Shown: positions 25,246 through 34,714, numbered from the stretch's first letter. The stretch is DNA of 64,000 nucleotides from Dyadobacter psychrophilus (GCF_900167945.1 NZ_FUZA01000004.1:1-64000), one strand, 5' to 3'. Numbers and translations are program-made. Notes: generated by a model not told the origin, from the letters alone.

Positions 25246-27773
25246 GCCAGGGCTCTTTCTTCTACTTGCTCAACCACAATCGCAGCGTTTTTCACAATCT
25301 GCTGCATTTCTAATTTTGATACTTGTGAAGGATCCTCGCGCAGAGCGATCTCAAAAAGCCTGAATTTTCCAGAAAGCTCCCGGGCGCCAATCTGGCCCGT
25401 ACGGCCTGCCATGCGGTGCATCAGCTCCTGGACTTTCTCGAATTCGTTGTTTTGTATATGAGTGTCGAGATCGCTGACATCCTTTCTGGAATCTTTTACA
25501 AACTGATCCAAAATCTCCCTGAGCAGGCTTTCGTCGCCAAAGGTCATTTCATTTAATGTTGAAAAATCAAGCTCCGTATCGGGGTTTGCAATTGGGATAT
25601 TCAGCGGAATTTCATGTTTTGAGGACGAAGCTTCCAGTAATTCCAGCAGTTCATTGGAATGAAAAGGTTTCATCAGGTAACCGTCGAAACCCATCCCCAG
25701 CAAGCCCTTTCGCTCTTCGGGAAGTGCCTGCGCGGTTAACACAAAAAATTTGGTATGCTCCGAAGCAGACTGGCGGAGGCGTTTGCAAAGCTCTGCACCA
25801 TTCATGCCTGGCATACGCATATCCGTGAGCACAAACCTGACTTGCGGATCCCAGGGTCTGCTTAAGACCTCTTCCGCGGAAGAAAAACAAGTATGCGGAA
25901 TGCCATTCATTTCCAGAACAGACGCGCACCATTTAAGGATGAAAGCATCATCATCGACCAGCCAGACTTTCCCGGCAACATTATAATTTCTTTCGTGTGT
26001 ATCCTCTGGTGCTATTTCCAGTGTTTCAGCTTTTTTCATACGGGTGGTTACAAAAAAAGTCGTGCCCTTACCCAGCGTACTTTTGACTTTAATGTTGCCC
26101 GACATGCCTTCTACCAGGGCCTTTACAATGCTGAGGCCAAGTCCGGTGCCGCCATATTTGCGCGAAATGGAAGGATCGGCCTGTTCAAACTGGTTGAAAA
26201 CGCGCTGAACCTGTTCGGGAGACAAGCCAATGCCTGTATCCGAAATCTGAAATTCTATTTCCAGATCACTGTCACTCTCAAAAGCGGTCACCTGCAAAAC
26301 CACTTCCCCTGTTTCGGTGAACTTAATGGCGTTGGTAAGCAGGTTATAAAGGATCTGGCGCAAGCGGAACGGGTCGCCATTGAGATATAATTTTGGAGAA
26401 AGCCCGTTTTCAAGTTTTAATAAAAGTCCTTTGGAAGTCGCGGTCGGCTGCAGCATCTGGACTACTTCATTGAGGAGCGGCGTAATAGCAAATGTTCTTT
26501 CTTCAAATGTAAAGCGGTCGGAGATAATGCGGCTGTAATCTAGCACTTCATTCACAAGATGTAACAGATGTTCCGAGGCCGAATGCAATGTTTCGAGGTC
26601 TTGCCGCTTTGGTTTTTCGTCCTTTTTTAATGCTTCCGTATAACCGATTATGGATTGCAGGGGCGTGCGGATCTCGTGGCTCATGTTGGACAAAAACCGC
26701 TGCTTGGCCATGCTATGATATTCCGCTTCCTCCTTAGCCTCTTCGAGCTGGCTGCGATATTCGTTGCTTTTAGTAATGTCTGTAAAAATAAGGTAGGCAA
26801 GCATGGCCGTAAGGAAAAAGAAGCCAAGCATAATGTATTCCAATGTGTTAATGCTGCCGGTCACAATGTTCTTGGAGCGCGAACTTTCCAGATCAGACTC
26901 TTTGAGGACTTCGCCTTCCACTTCCTGCATCACATCCAAAAGTTGCTGGACCAGCGAATTTCCCGCTGCTGCGAGTTCCTGCTCCCGGTCTACAAAGCTC
27001 GTTGTCCTGATTTTTTGGGATTTTTCGATGGCATGCACAGCTTCTCCCACCTTTTCAATGGTGCTGTCTTCTTGTGCGACGGTTATTGTGTCCACCTGCA
27101 CATTCACTTCCTGCTTCTGGACCACCTTAGCAGGTTCCGGCGGCGCATTTTTACGTGCTTTTTTTGATCCGCCAAAGACGCGGTTAAAAAACCCTTTTTT
27201 CTCGCTGGCCTTTTGCACCGAATCTGGCAACTCAGTATAAACCGTCGTTGTTGTAGTTCTTTTTTCCGTTTTTACGACCGTGCTATCGGGTTTCAGCTTG
27301 GTGGTGATGAGTCCCGAAATGGTTTTTACCTCATCTTCGAGATCTTTATTGTTAACCAGCTTAGAGCGCACTTTGACATATTTTCCATAAATTTTGTCGC
27401 GCTCTTCCAGCAGCGTTTTCATGGAATCGATGCGTATGATCTGCATATCATCCCCGATGCTCAACTCGTTCAGGGAATCCAGCGTTGCGATGAGTTCTTT
27501 GGATTGGGCTAGAACCTGCTCGTTCTTTTCATCGCCTTTTAATGTTCGTGTGTTCTGCAAATGGTCGAGTTGCAGAATATTCTTGAATATCTTGTTTACC
27601 AGCCGAAGCTTGTCATTTGGCGTGGACATTACTTCCAGCTTGATAAGCATATCTCCAAAAGCCCTCTTGCTGATAATCCACGACGTGCCCAAAGCGAGCG
27701 ACGCCAGGAGAAATCCAAGCAAGACTTTGCCTTTGACTGACTTTAAGAAAAAAAGGTCACGAAGAGCGGACAT
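25233..27773 (-). CDS. hybrid sensor histidine kinase with receiver and HPt domains
   Basis: The 846-residue protein has TM1 at about 14-35, a long extracytoplasmic region (36-312) and TM2 at about 313-331. HisKA carries H366 in NMSHEIRTPLQS; HATPase motifs are LLTNAIKFTETG, DTGIGLSPEQ and GGTGLGLSIV. A receiver domain (about 590-715) has the Asp in FVLTDMRMPGMNG and the Lys in YLMKPF. The C-terminal HPt domain has its His in QELMHRMAGRTGQIGA. The sensor region is rich in charged and Thr residues and has no known fold that I can see. The phosphorelay could end on the NtrC regulator next door. It ends overlapping that gene; the gene upstream on this strand is the propeller-cytochrome. Confidence 0.92.
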   Translation of the reverse strand: MSALRDLFFLKSVKGKVLLGFLLASLALGTSWIISKRAFGDMLIKLEVMSTPNDKLRLVNKIFKNILQLDHLQNTRTLKGDEKNEQVLAQSKELIATLDSLNELSIGDDMQIIRIDSMKTLLEERDKIYGKYVKVRSKLVNNKDLEDEVKTISGLITTKLKPDSTVVKTEKRTTTTTVYTELPDSVQKASEKKGFFNRVFGGSKKARKNAPPEPAKVVQKQEVNVQVDTITVAQEDSTIEKVGEAVHAIEKSQKIRTTSFVDREQELAAAGNSLVQQLLDVMQEVEGEVLKESDLESSRSKNIVTGSINTLEYIMLGFFFLTAMLAYLIFTDITKSNEYRSQLEEAKEEAEYHSMAKQRFLSNMSHEIRTPLQSIIGYTEALKKDEKPKRQDLETLHSASEHLLHLVNEVLDYSRIISDRFTFEERTFAITPLLNEVVQMLQPTATSKGLLLKLENGLSPKLYLNGDPFRLRQILYNLLTNAIKFTETGEVVLQVTAFESDSDLEIEFQISDTGIGLSPEQVQRVFNQFEQADPSISRKYGGTGLGLSIVKALVEGMSGNIKVKSTLGKGTTFFVTTRMKKAETLEIAPEDTHERNYNVAGKVWLVDDDAFILKWCASVLEMNGIPHTCFSSAEEVLSRPWDPQVRFVLTDMRMPGMNGAELCKRLRQSASEHTKFFVLTAQALPEERKGLLGMGFDGYLMKPFHSNELLELLEASSSKHEIPLNIPIANPDTELDFSTLNEMTFGDESLLREILDQFVKDSRKDVSDLDTHIQNNEFEKVQELMHRMAGRTGQIGARELSGKFRLFEIALREDPSQVSKLEMQQIVKNAAIVVEQVEERALAYSI

Positions 27774-27841
27774 ATCGGATTAATGGTATGCAAGTTGGCA
27801 ATTTCAGTTGCATCTCTCTGATTTGTAACGTGAATATAACG

Positions 27842-27872
27842 AAAAAAGGCTGCCCGTCATATTTGGGCAGCC
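27842..27872 (-). terminator. terminator after the propeller-cytochrome gene
   Basis: GGCTGCCC at 27848-27855 pairs with GGGCAGCC at 27865-27872, and the A run at 27842-27847 is a U run on the minus transcript. Confidence 0.8.
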
Positions 27873-27919
27873 CTTCCGGGATTTTTCAAAGTGCATTTTA
27901 TGGCACCGAAATGTCTGTA

Positions 27920-29860
27920 TTATTTAGCAAGAGAATTGATCCATGCGGCGATTTTCGCAGCCTCAGCCTTTGGAACTTGCGGCATAGGAGCCATTGGTGT
28001 TGCATAATCCGGCCAGTTTTCGGGCTTAGGATTGTAGATCAGGTCAACGATCTTCTCATTGCTGTATTTACGTTTTGCAACATCTTGATACGAAGGCCCA
28101 ACTACTTTTTTCTCAGCCGCGTGGCAAGCCAGACAGGTGTTTTTCTCCAAAAGTGGTTTTACTTCCGCCCAGGTCGGTGCTTTCGCTGCACCTGCTTTTG
28201 CAGTTGTTGCTTTGCCTTTTCCGTCGGGAGAAACGTGCTCTTTTTCTGGTTCAGAAACCGTAGCCACCGCTTTTCCTGATCGGGTTGTTTTAAGATCAGA
28301 TACTTTCAGCTTCTCACCGTCAGGAATGTTGTTCAATGTATAATAAGCATCCGTATGAACGAGTGACCAGCTGTTTGTGGCAGCGCGAACGCCCTCCAAC
28401 TGGATTTTATGCACATAATATTGGCGCATGTTATCTAAAACGATCCTAACTTTCTTTGCATCATCCGAAACCTTCACACCCACCACTTTCACAGTTTCCG
28501 TATTAATAGGAGGGCTTCCATAAACGGGATAATGTTTGTACAAATAGCTGCTAACATTGTAAGAATCAAGATCTTCTGCTGATTTCCGGTCAACCGGCAT
28601 TGTGAATTCTATTTCAAATCCATCCGGCTGCGCCTTCACTGTGTACATTTCAAATGGCATTTTACCATTCCAAACCAAACGCTGCAAGCCCTGGTTAGCA
28701 TCTCCTGCCGAACCCCATCCGCGGTTTGTTTCACCCACGAACATAGAACCGTCTTTATCAAAGGCCATACGCAAAACACCAGACTGGAAACCGCTACGAA
28801 AACCAATGCTCGCGCCTTGATATTCCCCTTTCACTTTTTCCAAAACCACACGCATAATGTTGCTTTGTCCCTGGTCACCCACAAAAACCTGTCCGGTAAA
28901 TGGTCCGAAATTGCCTTGCGTATTATCTAAAATCAGCTCGGAAGTAGAAACTCCGTGCACACCATAAGGAAGCCAAACAGCCGGAAGCTGCACCATATCG
29001 TATTTTTCTTTTAATTGATAAAGAAACTGAGGCGTCTCATTGCCAGTATTTTCCGGCTTGATCGCACGTCCTTTATCATCTTTGTTCTGGCGGTTGTCGC
29101 GCTCAGCGAAGAATTGCTTTTCTGTAAGTTTAACAGGTGAATTTGGTAATCCAGCCCATTTCAAACCAGCAGGGTGGCCCATGAAACTTCCTTTTTTAAC
29201 CTGGAAAATTCCGCCTGTTCCCATCCAGTCGCCCTGGTTGTCTGTATAAAACAATTCACCATTCAACATGCTGATTCCCGCAGGAGAGCGCACGCCTGTT
29301 GCGTATGGTTCGTACTTTCCGTCGTTGGTAATGTGAAAAATCCAGCCACGGCCAGGCACACGGCTTTCCCCTCTCCACCATTCTTCGTCGCCAAATGCTA
29401 CGTTACCACTTACAAAGAAGCTTCCGTCCGGCGCCAGTTTTGGTCCGAAAGAATACTCGTGGTAATGTCCTGACAAAGGCCATGCGTAAACTGTCTCGTA
29501 AACATCCGCTTTGCCATCGCCGTTTTTATCGATCAGCTTGGTAAGCTCGCCGCGTTGTGCACAATACAATGCACCTTCTTTATATGCAAGGCCCAGGATT
29601 TCATGCAAACCGGTCGCAAACTTTCTAAAGTAAGGCGTCCGGCTGGTTGGGTTATCAACAATCCAAACCTCTCCACGGCGTGTAGAAATCGCCAGTGAAC
29701 CATTCGGCATGGTTGTTAATCCACCCACTTCCAGGATAATGCCTTCCGGGATGGGCGGGGTGATGATCTTGTAAAAGTCTTCTTCTTTCGGTGACTCCTG
29801 CGCTTGCAGCATCGACATCGTTGCCAGAAGAGCAAAGGCTATTTGAGCAATTTTTTTCAT
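27920..29860 (-). CDS. secreted beta-propeller protein with C-terminal cytochrome c domain
   Basis: The 646-residue protein has a signal peptide (MKKIAQIAFALLATMSMLQA). A propeller resembling PQQ/NHL-type sugar dehydrogenases (about 30-400) includes TTMPNGSLAISTRRGEVWIV, KNGDGKADVYET and SPAGISMLNGELFYTDN. A linker domain follows, then a class I cytochrome c with haem site C576-L-A-C-H580 and the distal ligand in MAPMP. It probably oxidises a periplasmic substrate and passes electrons to its haem. The upstream gene encodes a DUF1080 protein, and relatives occur in 3-keto-sugar loci. No PQQ ligand set was confirmed. Confidence 0.8.
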   Translation of the reverse strand: MKKIAQIAFALLATMSMLQAQESPKEEDFYKIITPPIPEGIILEVGGLTTMPNGSLAISTRRGEVWIVDNPTSRTPYFRKFATGLHEILGLAYKEGALYCAQRGELTKLIDKNGDGKADVYETVYAWPLSGHYHEYSFGPKLAPDGSFFVSGNVAFGDEEWWRGESRVPGRGWIFHITNDGKYEPYATGVRSPAGISMLNGELFYTDNQGDWMGTGGIFQVKKGSFMGHPAGLKWAGLPNSPVKLTEKQFFAERDNRQNKDDKGRAIKPENTGNETPQFLYQLKEKYDMVQLPAVWLPYGVHGVSTSELILDNTQGNFGPFTGQVFVGDQGQSNIMRVVLEKVKGEYQGASIGFRSGFQSGVLRMAFDKDGSMFVGETNRGWGSAGDANQGLQRLVWNGKMPFEMYTVKAQPDGFEIEFTMPVDRKSAEDLDSYNVSSYLYKHYPVYGSPPINTETVKVVGVKVSDDAKKVRIVLDNMRQYYVHKIQLEGVRAATNSWSLVHTDAYYTLNNIPDGEKLKVSDLKTTRSGKAVATVSEPEKEHVSPDGKGKATTAKAGAAKAPTWAEVKPLLEKNTCLACHAAEKKVVGPSYQDVAKRKYSNEKIVDLIYNPKPENWPDYATPMAPMPQVPKAEAAKIAAWINSLAK

Positions 29861-29889
29861 TATATATTAAAGTCTAATAGGGATTTAAA

Positions 29890-31737
29890 TCAGAACAGGA
29901 TCGAATATTTCACTTCACCATTTGTAACCGGCACCAATAATTCCTGCATGCCGTCAGCGGTTCTGATCTCAGGTTTAACACTTTTATCAGCCAGTTGAAT
30001 GTAATACGACTTGTTGTCAACCGCATAAAGTCCGTCTGCCACTTTCTCAATGTTCGCGCCGTCAGCCAGTCTCGCAACCAGGTCTTTCGCAGCATTGTTT
30101 ACTTTCACGATCCGCTCAAAATACTGATTGTTAACCACCGAAATGTAATCCGTTACATTGGACCCGAATGCCTGATACTGAAATGTAGGGACATCCTGAT
30201 CATCCAAAACATAACCTTTTGGATGGTAACCGCTGCCGGTTGTATCCGCCTGCCATTTGCCTTTTGCAGATTTGCCTAATAACATATCATCTCCTAGCAA
30301 TGTCACGCTGCCTCTTGGCTTGGAAGAGCCGTCGCCGCGGTCGTGCCACATTGGGGTTGCGTCCAGGAACTCACCGCGCCAAACCTGCAAAACTGTTCCT
30401 TTATCGAGGTCGTAAGTATAATGAAGATTAGTAGGGCTTCCCACCGAAACTGCATGCACTACACGTTGTCCTTTTCCCTTACCGCCTTTTTTGAAATCCA
30501 TGAAACTGCGTGTGATCGTATTTGTTCCTGCCGAGATCAAAATAGGGTCATTAACGCCACCAGCCATCGCCGAGCTTTTGGTATGATAAGCAACTTCCCG
30601 GAAGCCAGGACCGCTAACCCAAAGCCCTAGCACAGGGCGCATCCAGCCGTCTTTTTTGTTATTAAATATTTCAATGGTATGGTCACCTGCTTTCAGGTTC
30701 ACTTTTCCTTCACGGAACTCGCTGTTGGATTTCCACGCCGGTTCAATCACATTCTTGCCATCGATCTTCAAATAGGAATTTCCGGAAGCCTGTAATTTGA
30801 AATTATAATCCCCTTCGGTGGCTGCATTATAGCGGCCTGTGTACACATAAGAGTAATTATTGTTTTCTTTCAGGATCTCCCAGCTCAATGCTTCTGCTTT
30901 GCCTGTTTCGGCAGCAGTCAGTTTTGAAAGATCTTCTGTTTCTGACAAAGCACCATAATAGGTTTTGTAACTAAGCTCCGACAACGTTCCCGGCTTTTTA
31001 TCAAAATTATTGATGATAATGTTTTTGATAGCCAATGATCCGTGATCGCCCTGGATGCGGATAGGGCCCATGGCCACATCTTCGCCCGTTAGTGAACCAC
31101 GTGTAGGACCGCTTACTTCCACATTTTCATGGATCGTAACGCCGTTTAACACAATAGAAAGAAACACTGCATTAGAGGTCTTTTTGCCATTTGCATCAAA
31201 GCGAGGCGCCTGATAGGAAATTTTAATGTTCTGCCACAAACCAGGTGCTTTGGCCACATTGAAGCGAGGTGCATAGCCTTCGTAACCTTTTTCGCCTTCT
31301 GGTTTCGAGTCATTCCAACGCTCGTAAATTCCGCCGTTATCATTGTATTTGGCGGATTTTTTGCCCCAGCTGTCGAAAAGCTGCACTTCATAATTGCCTT
31401 GTAAGTAGATTCCGGAATTAGATCCTTTGGTCAACATAAAATCAAGCTCGATGTCCAGATCTCCGTGTTTGAAATTGGAGATCAGTTCATATTGATTGCC
31501 ATACTTTCCTTTTTCGTGTGTACACGCCAACACACCTTTTCCGGGTGATGTGATGAGTACATTTTCTTTGGAAATATCAGCTGCAGCATTACCGACGATC
31601 TTCCAATTGTCGGATTTGGTTGTGAACGCGCTGAGGTCGTTTAGAGGGATAGGTTGCTGTGCATAAGCGGATTGCATAGCAAGAGCCGCAATTCCACCCG
31701 CAAAGAGTTGAAAAAAAGAACGGTTAATTTTAAACAT
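29890..31737 (-). CDS. secreted DUF1080 (3-keto-glycoside hydrolase-like) protein with PA14-like domain
   Basis: The 615-residue protein has a signal peptide (AALAMQSAYAQ). A DUF1080 concanavalin-like domain (about 35-245) contains DIELDFMLTKGSNSGIYLQG, YEVQLFDSWGK and GPIRIQGDHGSLAIKNIIIN. A PA14-like module (about 255-395) has YTGRYNAATEGDYNFKLQAS and LKIDGK. The C-terminal 200 residues are unassigned. Family members hydrolyse or hydrate 3-keto-glucosides. The start is 29 bases before the next gene on the same strand, so it is co-transcribed with the propeller-cytochrome. Confidence 0.82.
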   Translation of the reverse strand: MFKINRSFFQLFAGGIAALAMQSAYAQQPIPLNDLSAFTTKSDNWKIVGNAAADISKENVLITSPGKGVLACTHEKGKYGNQYELISNFKHGDLDIELDFMLTKGSNSGIYLQGNYEVQLFDSWGKKSAKYNDNGGIYERWNDSKPEGEKGYEGYAPRFNVAKAPGLWQNIKISYQAPRFDANGKKTSNAVFLSIVLNGVTIHENVEVSGPTRGSLTGEDVAMGPIRIQGDHGSLAIKNIIINNFDKKPGTLSELSYKTYYGALSETEDLSKLTAAETGKAEALSWEILKENNNYSYVYTGRYNAATEGDYNFKLQASGNSYLKIDGKNVIEPAWKSNSEFREGKVNLKAGDHTIEIFNNKKDGWMRPVLGLWVSGPGFREVAYHTKSSAMAGGVNDPILISAGTNTITRSFMDFKKGGKGKGQRVVHAVSVGSPTNLHYTYDLDKGTVLQVWRGEFLDATPMWHDRGDGSSKPRGSVTLLGDDMLLGKSAKGKWQADTTGSGYHPKGYVLDDQDVPTFQYQAFGSNVTDYISVVNNQYFERIVKVNNAAKDLVARLADGANIEKVADGLYAVDNKSYYIQLADKSVKPEIRTADGMQELLVPVTNGEVKYSILF

Positions 31738-31930
31738 ACTTGAAGTAAGCTTATATCGGTTTTATTTTAAATGCTGCCCGGCCATCGGTCGACGCGGGTG
31801 CAAATTACGTGATAAGAATCCGAAAAATTACATTTAATTAGGTGAGAACCGCGTTTGTTAATGCTTTTTACTTAATGTTGTGTTTTGATATTATTTCAAT
31901 AGTTATTAGACTAAAAAGTTAATTTTTAAA

Positions 31931-32695
31931 ATGAAAAAACTAATCCTAACCGCTTTCAGCCTTGCAACGGCATTTGCTGCGCATGCTCAGTTGCAACCTG
32001 CCAAGCAAACGCCCGAATCAAGTGAATTGTGGAGCCCGGTTCCCCGTGTTGTGACGCCAGGTAAAAATTCTGCTGCTGTTTCCGGTTTTACCGCACCTTC
32101 GGACGCGATCGTTTTGTTCGATGGCAAAAACCTGGATGCATGGGTTTCGGGAAAAGACGGCAAAGCAGCTGCTCCCTGGACAGTAGGAGATGGTGCTATG
32201 ACTGTTGCACCGAAATCGGGAGATATACAAACCAAACAAACTTTCGGAGATTACCAGCTGCACATTGAATGGCGCACACCTGCAAAAGTGGAAGGAAACA
32301 GCCAGGGACGTGGTAACAGCGGTATTTTCATGCAGGGCATTTACGAATTGCAGGTTTTGGACAGCTATAACAACCCAACTTATTCAAACGGGCAGGCTGG
32401 TTCTATCTATAAGCAAACGATGCCTTTGGTGAATGCAACTGTTGGGCCGGGCGAGTGGCAGACTTATGACGTTGTGTATACAGCACCACATTTCAATAAG
32501 GACGGACAAATGACCATTCCACCTTATATCACCGTAATCCACAATGGTGTCTTAGTTCAAAATCACACCATGATCCAGGGAACGACTCCTTATGTGGGAC
32601 AGCCAACGATTGAGCCACATGGAAAAGGCCCGATCAAATTACAGGACCACAACAATACAACAAGCTTCCGCAACATCTGGATCCGCGAATTGTAA
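31931..32695 (+). CDS. secreted DUF1080 protein (3-keto-glycoside hydrolase family)
   Basis: The 254-residue protein has a signal peptide (MKKLILTAFSLATAFAAHA). One DUF1080 domain shows IVLFDGKNLDAW, GDYQLHIEWRTP, GRGNSGIFMQGIYELQVLDS, GPGEWQTYDVVYTAPHF and GPIKLQDHNNTTSFRNIWIREL. The length is typical. It is divergent from the 615-residue DUF1080 gene with 193 AT-rich bases between, so one regulatory region may drive both sides. A hydrolytic role in glycan use is inferred from the family. Confidence 0.88.
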   Translation: MKKLILTAFSLATAFAAHAQLQPAKQTPESSELWSPVPRVVTPGKNSAAVSGFTAPSDAIVLFDGKNLDAWVSGKDGKAAAPWTVGDGAMTVAPKSGDIQTKQTFGDYQLHIEWRTPAKVEGNSQGRGNSGIFMQGIYELQVLDSYNNPTYSNGQAGSIYKQTMPLVNATVGPGEWQTYDVVYTAPHFNKDGQMTIPPYITVIHNGVLVQNHTMIQGTTPYVGQPTIEPHGKGPIKLQDHNNTTSFRNIWIREL

Positions 32696-32761
32696 TCGCT
32701 CCGGCGACCCGGCGGACCGGTGATCCGGCATTCCGGTGATCTGTCTCAGGTATAATAATTG

Positions 32762-32800
32762 AAGGCTTAGGCGATTTGAAACATCGTTTAAGCCTTTTTT
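32762..32800 (+). terminator. Rho-independent terminator after DUF1080 gene
   Basis: AAGGCTTA at 32762-32769 pairs with TAAGCCTT at 32789-32796; CGAT/ATCG extends the stem inward and Ts follow. Confidence 0.75.
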
Positions 32801-32854
32801 GTTTTCCATTATCATTATATTGGATTACTAATTTTGCCATTAAGAACCGTTGCC

Positions 32855-33421
32855 ATGCAGGAAATCGAGCCTTATTACAATTGGGAAAAACATTACATAG
32901 CGAGCCATGACGAGAAATCGCCTTTTTATGGCCGCACTTACAATCTTGATTATTACGAAAATGCGATCTACGGCTACTATATCCATCCGTTATGGGACGA
33001 AATAGGTTCTGAAACGCTGTATGTGAAGATTATATACGCTGATTACAACAAACATTATGCGATCATCGAAATGTTTGGTGAGTGGAATGATGCCTTGCAC
33101 AACGATATCATGTTCCTGAAACGCCAGGTCGTAGACCCGCTCGTGGAACAGGGTATTAACCAGTTTATTTTGCTTGGCGAGAATGTGCTGGATTTCCACG
33201 GAAGCGAGGATGATTATTATGCCGAATGGTTTGATGACATCGAAGACGGCTGGATTGCAGCCGTCAATTTCAGGGAGCACGTGGAGGAACAATGGAAGAA
33301 ATTCCGGCTCGATTATTATATCAATTTTGGGGGAACATTACAGCTCAACAACTGGCGAACATTGCAGCCTGAGCCGTTCTATGAGCTTATTAAAAAATTG
33401 ATGATTAGAAGGTTAGAGTAG
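32855..33421 (+). CDS. uncharacterised soluble acidic protein (188 aa)
   Basis: No family is recognised. From the ATG at 32855 the protein starts MQEIEPYYNWEKHYIASHDE; a TTG at 32834 is a weaker start. It is rich in aromatic and acidic residues, has no signal or TM segment, and shows alternating strand/helix stretches (LYVKIIYADYNKHYAIIEM, INQFILLGENVLDFHG, YYINFGGTLQLNNW). Similar hypothetical proteins seem to exist in other Bacteroidota. Its codon use looks native, and its neighbours give no hint. Confidence 0.65.
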   Translation: MQEIEPYYNWEKHYIASHDEKSPFYGRTYNLDYYENAIYGYYIHPLWDEIGSETLYVKIIYADYNKHYAIIEMFGEWNDALHNDIMFLKRQVVDPLVEQGINQFILLGENVLDFHGSEDDYYAEWFDDIEDGWIAAVNFREHVEEQWKKFRLDYYINFGGTLQLNNWRTLQPEPFYELIKKLMIRRLE

Positions 33422-33511
33422 GAGAAAGCCGTGTTGTTGCTTGCAACGTTGCCAACTCCTTTGTAGCTTTCGAAATCAACTGTTACAATTTCCACCTTAA
33501 ATTTCTTTCCA

Positions 33512-34390
33512 ATGGCCGAAAACGAAAAACCCACACCCGAAGAAGTGACCGAGTCGCTTCAAAAGAAAGTTGAAGAGCTGAAAGAGCAAGCTGCTGAAAA
33601 AAAGGAGGAGATCGTGGATGGTGCGGAGGAGATTAATGAGGATGCAGCGATATTTGAGACAGAAAAAGTTGATGAACTGGAAGCAGCCGCGGCCGATAAA
33701 ATAGATGAGGCCGGCGTCGCAGCGGATGGGATCAAATCTGAGGTTTACGAAACATTGGATGATCTGAAAGCGGCAGGCGAATCGAAATTTGATCAGACCA
33801 AGGATGAAGCGCTTGAACTGGAAGCAGAAGCAGCGGATAAAGTGGAAGAGGTAAAATCGGTTGCCGCGGATAAAGTTGACGATTTTAAAGTGGCGGCGGC
33901 TGATAAGACCGAAGAAGCGAAAGAAATTGTGGCTTCGATAAAAGAGGAAGCGGCAGCAAAAACGGAAGAAGTAAAAGAAGCGGCAACTGAAAAAGCCGAA
34001 GAAGTGAAGTCTGGCTTTGCACAGAAAACGGAGCAACTGCAAAACGAGGTTGAACTGAACATTGCTGCCGGAAAAGTAAAAGCCGAAGAGATCTACGAAA
34101 ACCTGACCGATAAGGCCGGCGATATGAAAACGGCTGCGGAGGAAAAGTATGAAGACATCAAAGAAGCTGCCATTGACAAGTATGAAGATTTGAAAGAAGA
34201 TCTGAATGAAGCATTTGAAGAAACAAAAGCTATTGCTGCGGAAAAACTGGCAGAAGCGCAGCTTAAAGCTGACGAACTAAGAGCCAAAGCCGCAGAAGAA
34301 TTTCAAGAGGTGAAAGAAGCAGCTTCTGAAAAATTTGTTGAAACAAAAACGAAAGCCAAAGGTTTCTGGGCAAGGTTGTTCGGGAAATAG
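33512..34390 (+). CDS. Ala/Glu/Lys-rich LEA-/apolipoprotein-like helical repeat protein
   Basis: The 292-residue protein is almost wholly low-complexity amphipathic helix with about 11-residue periodic repeats of the type AADKxEExK (for example VAADKVDDFKVAAADKTEEAKE). It is rich in Ala, Glu, Lys and Asp and poor in aromatics, and it ends in a basic/aromatic tail (KAKGFWARLFGK). There is no signal peptide. LEA_4/YtxH-type proteins have this composition and protect against desiccation or envelope stress, so a stress role is an inference. It has its own terminator. A 181-codon antisense reading frame is a composition artefact. Confidence 0.75.
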   Translation: MAENEKPTPEEVTESLQKKVEELKEQAAEKKEEIVDGAEEINEDAAIFETEKVDELEAAAADKIDEAGVAADGIKSEVYETLDDLKAAGESKFDQTKDEALELEAEAADKVEEVKSVAADKVDDFKVAAADKTEEAKEIVASIKEEAAAKTEEVKEAATEKAEEVKSGFAQKTEQLQNEVELNIAAGKVKAEEIYENLTDKAGDMKTAAEEKYEDIKEAAIDKYEDLKEDLNEAFEETKAIAAEKLAEAQLKADELRAKAAEEFQEVKEAASEKFVETKTKAKGFWARLFGK

Positions 34391-34408
34391 TGAGGTTTAA
34401 TTTAGCAA

Positions 34409-34445
34409 AAAAACCTGTCAGATTCGGTTCCGACAGGTTTTTTTA
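34409..34445 (+). terminator. terminator separating LEA-like gene from the RiPP locus
   Basis: AAAAACCTGTC at 34409-34419 pairs with GACAGGTTTTT at 34432-34442 and runs into Ts. Confidence 0.8.
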
Positions 34446-34537
34446 GTTTACATTAAATTTAATATCAGCGGTTACAACCAAATGAATTTGAATTGAATCC
34501 TTCTAATGTAATTCAATTCACCTTACGGATAATCGTC

Positions 34538-34693
34538 ATGAAAATTTCAAAATCAGTTCTTCAGGCAGTTGCCGTGGCAGTTACTGTTACCGCACTTGCT
34601 ACGGCTTGCACAGACAGCTCGGTTAAGCCAAACGGCGAAAAAACCAGCAAAACGAAAACCATGGACAGTTGCCCGGCTTGCGGCATGGGCTGA
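34538..34693 (+). CDS. candidate MNIO-type RiPP precursor: signal-bearing Cys peptide
   Basis: The peptide is 51 residues from the ATG at 34538 (an upstream start at 34493 would bury the leader). It has a hydrophobic leader (ISKSVLQAVAVAVTVTALATA) and then C24 at a lipobox-like or signal-peptidase site (ALATAC). A Lys/Thr/Ser-rich spacer leads to the end, MDSCPACGMG, with C45 and C48. DUF692/MNIO enzymes modify cysteines in just such peptides, and bufferin-type precursors also carry Sec signals. It is 21 bases upstream of the MNIO gene and must be co-transcribed with it. Unmodified roles (metal-binding CxxC lipoprotein) are possible. Confidence 0.75.
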   Translation: MKISKSVLQAVAVAVTVTALATACTDSSVKPNGEKTSKTKTMDSCPACGMG

Positions 34694-34714
34694 TCTCTGA
34701 ACTGGAAAAGTAGC

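Noticed and set aside
32697..32750. short CCGGTGATC direct repeats after the DUF1080 gene
   Set aside because: Only two short imperfect copies; no structure or spacing that suggests a site.
33497..34042. 181-codon antisense frame opposite the LEA-like gene
   Set aside because: It is Phe/Arg/Cys-rich with no signal or domain; it arises from the repeated GAA/AAA-rich codons of the sense gene.
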